A stretch of DNA of 64,000 nt, from contig DAOPKN010000011.1 in assembly GCA_035391225.1 (NCBI GenBank), forward strand, positions 1 through 64,000, read 5' to 3'. Source of the DNA: DAOPKN01 sp035391225. Its GTDB lineage: Bacteria; Thermotogota; Thermotogae; MWEM01. Below the pieces are notes generated by a model. It saw only the letters and a program-made list of their open reading frames with translations, did not search any database and was not told where the DNA came from. This document shows positions 60,337 to 64,000 of this stretch, piece after piece. A program made the translations under genes and the position numbers. Within the stretch, counting starts at the first letter, position 1. Every line of letters starts with the position of its first letter.

Positions 60337-60371
60337 TCTTCGGAAGCGAACAAAAACAAGGGAGGCAACGT

Positions 60372-61904
60372 ATGAAAAAGAAATGGGTAAGTCTTTTGCT
60401 CCTCGCCATTTTCGTTTTTCCCTTTCTCCTTGGGCAAAGCCCGTTCGACGACTGGATTTCGGCAGCGGTGGAAGCTGACCGTGGGGGAGATTTTTCCGAC
60501 GCACTCCGCCTATACTCCGAGGTACTCCCCTACTTGCGCGACAGTGATGACACCCAAACCGTGCGGAAACTACAAAACCGCATCTTCGAAATGCAAAAGA
60601 TCCAACAAGAATTCCCGCTTGACGTCCAACTTTTCTACGAGGAATTGCAACGTTCCTTTCCCCACATGGAAAAGGAAACCATGGACAAGATCCTGGCAAA
60701 CCCCCGCTTGGAATCCGTGCAAATCGACGGGAAGACGTTCTTTTTCGGCGGGTTGATCCCCAACCTTCGCTACCGTGACCGGGAGCTGTTCCGCACGGAC
60801 CACGACGCGTTGGTGCGCGCACGCCTGTTCTTCCTACACACCCGGGACACCGCCCTCCAAGACGATCGCTGGGGGTTGCATCCCACCTTCGCCAACCCCT
60901 TCACGTCCCCCACAACGTTCCTTTTCCGTTCGGGGATCCACGTTTCCCGGGACAAGCTCCCCGCCTCCGGTACGTTGCAACTTTGGTTCCCCCAACCCAT
61001 CCTGGGTGCCTCCCAGAAAGACGTTCGCCTGGTTGCGATACAGGGCGAAGAATTCCTGGGTTGCACACCCCGCTTCGATGCCGAGTTGGGGATTGCCTAC
61101 TTCGAGGTTCCCCTGGAACAGTTGCCATCCGACCTGGAACTCTCCCTCGAAACGCTGGTCACGAGCTATCGCCAGCAAGTCGCGGTTGACGCCGCCAAGG
61201 TGGGGGAATACGATGACCAAGACCCCGATTTCCTCCGCTACACGGCATCCTCCGGCGCCATCGTCTTCGATGCCTCCCTTTCGGAAACGGCACGGCTCAT
61301 CGTGGGGGACGAAACCAACCCCTACCTGCAAGCAAAGAAGATCTACGACTACATCGTGCAACGCATCGCGTACTCGGACACCCCGCACATGACGCTGAAC
61401 TCCCTGGATATCGAGGGAAACCTGCGCCAACCCGAATCGCTGTACGTGCACCGCAACGGGTTCGGCGACACGCTGGGCCAGTCCGCGTACTTCTGCGCGC
61501 TGTGCCGTTCGCTGGGAATCCCCGCGCGCACCACGGGGGGTTTCCAATGGATTCCTTCGGTGGAAGGCCCCCATTACTGGGCGGAGTTTTTCCTCCCCCG
61601 CTACGGTTGGGTCCCAGCGGATCCGGCTTTCGCGGGCTTCGTGGACTATTTCCACGATTACGAGATCTCCGCCTCCGACAAGAAACGCTTCCAGGAGTTT
61701 TACTTCGGGGGAATCGATCCCTACCGCATGGTCGTGCAAAAGGATCTCTGGCTTCCACTGTCTCCCAGGAACCGACAGACCGTGCTCCTTCCCATCGTGC
61801 TGGAATTTCCCCAGGTCAACTTGGAGGGGGAAAGCTATTCGTTGGACGTAGCCACGGCGATCAAAGACGGATACGGGTACAGCTTCTTACCCCTGTCCTA
61901 TTAA
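60372..61904 (+). CDS. Secreted transglutaminase-fold protein
   Basis: A 510-residue exported protein: signal peptide (about 1-22), a helical N-terminal part, and a transglutaminase-like core (about 310-430) with CRSLGIPARTTGGF, HYWAEFFLPRYGWVPADPAF and the closing YFHDYE. By eye the position of the usual catalytic Cys (in GxC, 12 residues before the Arg of RSLGIPAR) is Thr367; the nearby Cys375 and Cys378 lie elsewhere on the helix. His and Asp of the triad are kept. It may thus be inactive or use a shifted Cys. ATG at 60372 follows GGGAGG. Confidence 0.75.
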   Translation: MKKKWVSLLLLAIFVFPFLLGQSPFDDWISAAVEADRGGDFSDALRLYSEVLPYLRDSDDTQTVRKLQNRIFEMQKIQQEFPLDVQLFYEELQRSFPHMEKETMDKILANPRLESVQIDGKTFFFGGLIPNLRYRDRELFRTDHDALVRARLFFLHTRDTALQDDRWGLHPTFANPFTSPTTFLFRSGIHVSRDKLPASGTLQLWFPQPILGASQKDVRLVAIQGEEFLGCTPRFDAELGIAYFEVPLEQLPSDLELSLETLVTSYRQQVAVDAAKVGEYDDQDPDFLRYTASSGAIVFDASLSETARLIVGDETNPYLQAKKIYDYIVQRIAYSDTPHMTLNSLDIEGNLRQPESLYVHRNGFGDTLGQSAYFCALCRSLGIPARTTGGFQWIPSVEGPHYWAEFFLPRYGWVPADPAFAGFVDYFHDYEISASDKKRFQEFYFGGIDPYRMVVQKDLWLPLSPRNRQTVLLPIVLEFPQVNLEGESYSLDVATAIKDGYGYSFLPLSY

Positions 61905-61915
61905 AGAGTATGGGG

Positions 61916-62398
61916 ATGAATGAACCCCTCCGGAGAAAGGACCGGACAATGGACCCGGAAACGTTTTTCCCCCTCCTTGAGAACGGCTTTTTCGGCGTTC
62001 TTTCCACGGTGGGTGCAGATGGCTACCCTTACGGCATCCCCTTGAACTACGTTTTCCACGAGGGGGCGGTGTTTTTCCACAGCGCGGGGGAAGGCAAGAA
62101 ACTGCGCAACCTGGCATTTTCCGCCAAGGCTTGCTTCACGGTGGTTCCCTCCGCTTCGCCTTGGCCCGAAACATGGTCCACGCGCTACCAAAGCATCGTG
62201 CTTTTCGGACATGTTCAGCAAGTACCCCCTGAACAAGCGCTCGGAGTGCTGCGGTTGTTGGTGGAAAAGTATGCCAGTGGTACGGAGTCGGACCATTTGC
62301 TGGAAGAAGAGCTCACGAAAAGCCCCACCAAGGTGTTCCAATTCGTGGTGCACCACGCGAGTGGAAAACAAAATCCGCCACCAAAGAAGGAAGGGTGA
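61916..62398 (+). CDS. PNPOx-fold flavin/heme-binding protein (NimA-like)
   Basis: A 160-residue split-barrel protein of the pyridoxamine 5'-phosphate oxidase class. Conserved features are RRKDR near the start, GFFGVLSTVGADGYPYGIPLNY, FHSAGEGKKLRNL and FTVVPS. Members bind FMN or heme and include nitroimidazole-resistance proteins. The start is uncertain: ATG at 61949 has the best ribosome site (GGAGAAAGGA), but starting there would lose the family RRKDR, so ATG at 61916 is preferred. It lies 11 bases after the transglutaminase-fold gene. Confidence 0.75.
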   Translation: MNEPLRRKDRTMDPETFFPLLENGFFGVLSTVGADGYPYGIPLNYVFHEGAVFFHSAGEGKKLRNLAFSAKACFTVVPSASPWPETWSTRYQSIVLFGHVQQVPPEQALGVLRLLVEKYASGTESDHLLEEELTKSPTKVFQFVVHHASGKQNPPPKKEG

Positions 62399-62400
62399 AC

Positions 62401-63114
62401 ATGAGAAAAATCCTGGTACTTTCCTGGGCTTGCTTGCTGGTTGGATGGATGCTGGGATACAACGCCACCGAAGCCTGGGAAGTGTTCCGCCAGGCAAACA
62501 GCCTGCGCGACGCGGGGCGCATGCAAGATCTTGTGCAGCAACTGGAGCTGCAATGCCCACAAGATCCCTCGCTGTACACCGTTTTGGCCTCTTGCCTTTT
62601 CCGCTACGCCGACTGGGGAAACTTTTCCAAGAGCCAGAGGAAAGAATGGTACACGCGCGCAGTTTCCGCGGGAGATAAGGCCGTGGAAGTGGACGAAAGC
62701 GACCCGACCGCGCACTACGCGTTGGGCCTTGCCAGTGGAAGGCTTGCCGAGTTGAAAGGATTGACCGGGCTGGGGCTTTTGAAAGATTTCGAGTTCCACT
62801 TGCAGCGCACCTTGGAGCTCGTGCCCGAACACTACCTGGCACTGTACGCGCTTGCGATGCGCTACCGCGACGCACCCTGGCCCATGAAAGACCTGGATCG
62901 AGCAGAGGATTTTTACCTGCGTAGCCTTGCCTCCGAACCGGGATACCTCAACGCTTCGTACGACCTGGCATTGCTGTACCTGGAACAGAAGCGACCGGAA
63001 AAGGCCATCCCTCTACTCGAGTTCGTGGTGCATGCAGCGTTGCACCCCGACTGGACGGAAGAATCCCGGGTCATGCAGCAACTGGCCCGGGAGGAGTTGG
63101 AAACGTTGCGCTAA
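62401..63114 (+). CDS. Exported TPR-repeat protein
   Basis: A 237-residue protein with a signal peptide (about 1-22) and several tetratricopeptide-like helices (DPSLYTVLASCLFRYADWG, DPTAHYALGLASGRLAELKG, EPGYLNASYDLALLYLEQKRPEKAI). The overall plan, with a WGNF-like motif, resembles TRAP-associated TatT/TPR lipoproteins. It probably serves as a periplasmic adaptor. ATG at 62401 follows GGAAGGG. Its stop is 4 bases from the convergent acetyltransferase gene. Confidence 0.7.
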   Translation: MRKILVLSWACLLVGWMLGYNATEAWEVFRQANSLRDAGRMQDLVQQLELQCPQDPSLYTVLASCLFRYADWGNFSKSQRKEWYTRAVSAGDKAVEVDESDPTAHYALGLASGRLAELKGLTGLGLLKDFEFHLQRTLELVPEHYLALYALAMRYRDAPWPMKDLDRAEDFYLRSLASEPGYLNASYDLALLYLEQKRPEKAIPLLEFVVHAALHPDWTEESRVMQQLAREELETLR

Positions 63115-63118
63115 GGGC

Positions 63119-64000
63119 TTAGTCGAACCATTTCACCCATTGCGGCATGTGGTACAAGGTTTGAAAACCCATGTTGCGGTAAAAAGGCTGCTCGGAACCC
63201 ACGTAGGCAACGGTCGCGCCCTTTTGCCCTGCGCGCCGAATGCTTTCCATCACCGCGGCTTTGCCCAATCCCATCCTCCGGAAATCCGGGTCGGTGGCGA
63301 CGGGTTCCACGTAGGCAACCTTGTGCACGGGTTCCACCCAAATCCCCGCGTAGCTCACGAAATCCCCCGACGGAGCCTTGACCACGAGGTTCAGGTCGAG
63401 TTGGAAGTTGGGAGCCGACTGCATGAAAGCCCGTCCCTCCACGCCGTCTTCCGGTGGCTCGCCCGGATGGTCAAATCCACGGTACAGCGCACGGTCTGCC
63501 TTGTACAGGTCGTTTTCCTCCGCAAGGCTCTGCAACTTGAACCCCTCAGGCAGGGAAATCTCCGGGAAAGGGTTGGGGATGGGTAGGATGGAAACCGTGT
63601 CCCGGTAGCCCTCGTCCAGCTCGAAGCCAGCTTCCTCCACGAGCTTGTTCATTTCCCCGTCGAAATCGTTGATGAACAACCGCAGCACCTGTCTTCCCTT
63701 GTCCTCTCCTCGCAGGTTCTCCATCGCGTATTCGAGCAACTGCGGCTTGAGCCGTGGGTACCCCGGGTGTAGCGCGAAGTAGGCCCACCCGGGGGAATGC
63801 TCGTAGTTTGCCATGCCCACGATTTTGCCCGCGTCTTCCCACAGCCCGATGCGAGGGAAATGCTGTGCCTGCGTGATGGGATGGTAGTGCATGTATTCCC
63901 AGCGGGGTTGCAGCCAGTTGGGAAACTTCCCCGGGTGGTAGGTGTCCACCAGGAACTGCCCCACTCTTTCGTAGTCTTTCTCACGGTCGTAGCGACGCGC
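63119..64000 (-). CDS. GNAT family N-acetyltransferase, cut by window edge
   Basis: At least 293 residues, with the true start beyond 64000: reading upstream gives the in-frame sequence ARRYDREKDYERVGQFLVDTY, typical of the N-terminus of GNAT proteins. It appears to contain two GNAT domains in tandem. The C-terminal one has the acetyl-CoA motif VEPVATDPDFRRMGLGKAAVM (R-x-x-G-x-G/A form) and VAYVGSEQPFYRNMGF. The N-terminal one (about 15-115) is degenerate. The substrate is unknown. Confidence 0.85.
   Translation of the reverse strand, partial: ARRYDREKDYERVGQFLVDTYHPGKFPNWLQPRWEYMHYHPITQAQHFPRIGLWEDAGKIVGMANYEHSPGWAYFALHPGYPRLKPQLLEYAMENLRGEDKGRQVLRLFINDFDGEMNKLVEEAGFELDEGYRDTVSILPIPNPFPEISLPEGFKLQSLAEENDLYKADRALYRGFDHPGEPPEDGVEGRAFMQSAPNFQLDLNLVVKAPSGDFVSYAGIWVEPVHKVAYVEPVATDPDFRRMGLGKAAVMESIRRAGQKGATVAYVGSEQPFYRNMGFQTLYHMPQWVKWFD

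Noticed and set aside
1..64000. CRISPR arrays, rRNA and tRNA genes
   Set aside because: No regularly spaced direct repeats were seen, and no intergenic gap shows a tRNA-like cloverleaf or conserved rRNA sequence. The gaps are short and accounted for by promoters, terminators and palindromes.

Overview
The window is 64 kb of a moderately G/C-rich bacterial chromosome. Genes are tightly packed, often overlapping, with strong AGGAGG-type ribosome sites and many TTG and GTG starts. A Skp/OmpH-type periplasmic chaperone beside an LptB-type ATPase, several lipoproteins and large secreted proteins point to a two-membrane cell envelope. A PPi-type phosphofructokinase, an Asp23 protein beside a FakA-type kinase, a family-4 uracil-DNA glycosylase and a major secreted surface protein suggest a deep-branching, possibly thermophilic anaerobe. 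I cannot name the phylum from sequence alone; Thermotogota, Atribacterota or Bipolaricaulota would be reasonable guesses.

Layout. 189-15711 (+) is one long run of co-directional genes: sensor kinase, HDOD protein, PPi-phosphofructokinase, AmmeMemoRadiSam A and S, ApbE, NusG-II protein, Gx transporter, Maf, RadC, a helical-repeat protein, a divergent NadC-like protein, TsaB, Asp23, FakA, a double-HhH ComEA-like protein, Skp, LptB and a LOG-like protein. 15799-20151 (+) is an Fbp/Afu-type (iron(III)-like) ABC transporter. 20180-21863 (-) holds a glycosyltransferase and PlsY, divergent from a CAT-fold acyltransferase-like protein and a lipoprotein (21993-23469, +). 23674-27528 (+) is a GntR regulator with a sugar ABC transporter. 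27570-28457 (-) has a small membrane protein and a secreted rhodanese. HU follows (+), then PfkB and a hypothetical protein (-), then AnmK and a YitT protein (+).

32522-35055 is a small zinc-ribbon membrane-protein gene cut in two by an IS607-family element (32769-34858). The element carries tnpB, a serine recombinase tnpA, a small upstream ORF, a perfect sigma70 promoter and a matching subterminal inverted repeat. Removing it at a shared GG restores a 147-residue reading frame.

35096-40761 carries a DUF4382 lipoprotein, an iron alcohol dehydrogenase, an orphan ABC-2 permease, a minimal phosphoglycosyl transferase and an FN3-repeat lipoprotein. 41474-57360 (-) is a long run of envelope and DNA genes: a beta-helix protein, two VWA proteins, a YD-repeat protein, a giant DUF4011 helicase-nuclease, a uracil-DNA glycosylase, a PerM-type transporter and MurG. 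57439-60060 (-) is a large secreted protein driven by a consensus promoter and closed by a strong terminator, probably a main surface protein. The right end holds a transglutaminase-fold protein, a PNPOx-fold protein, a TPR protein and a GNAT acetyltransferase cut by the window edge.

The best candidates for something new are the secreted VWA/beta-helix/YD operon, the DUF4011 helicase-nuclease coupled to a uracil-DNA glycosylase, and the NadC-like pseudo-enzyme embedded between RadC and TsaB.
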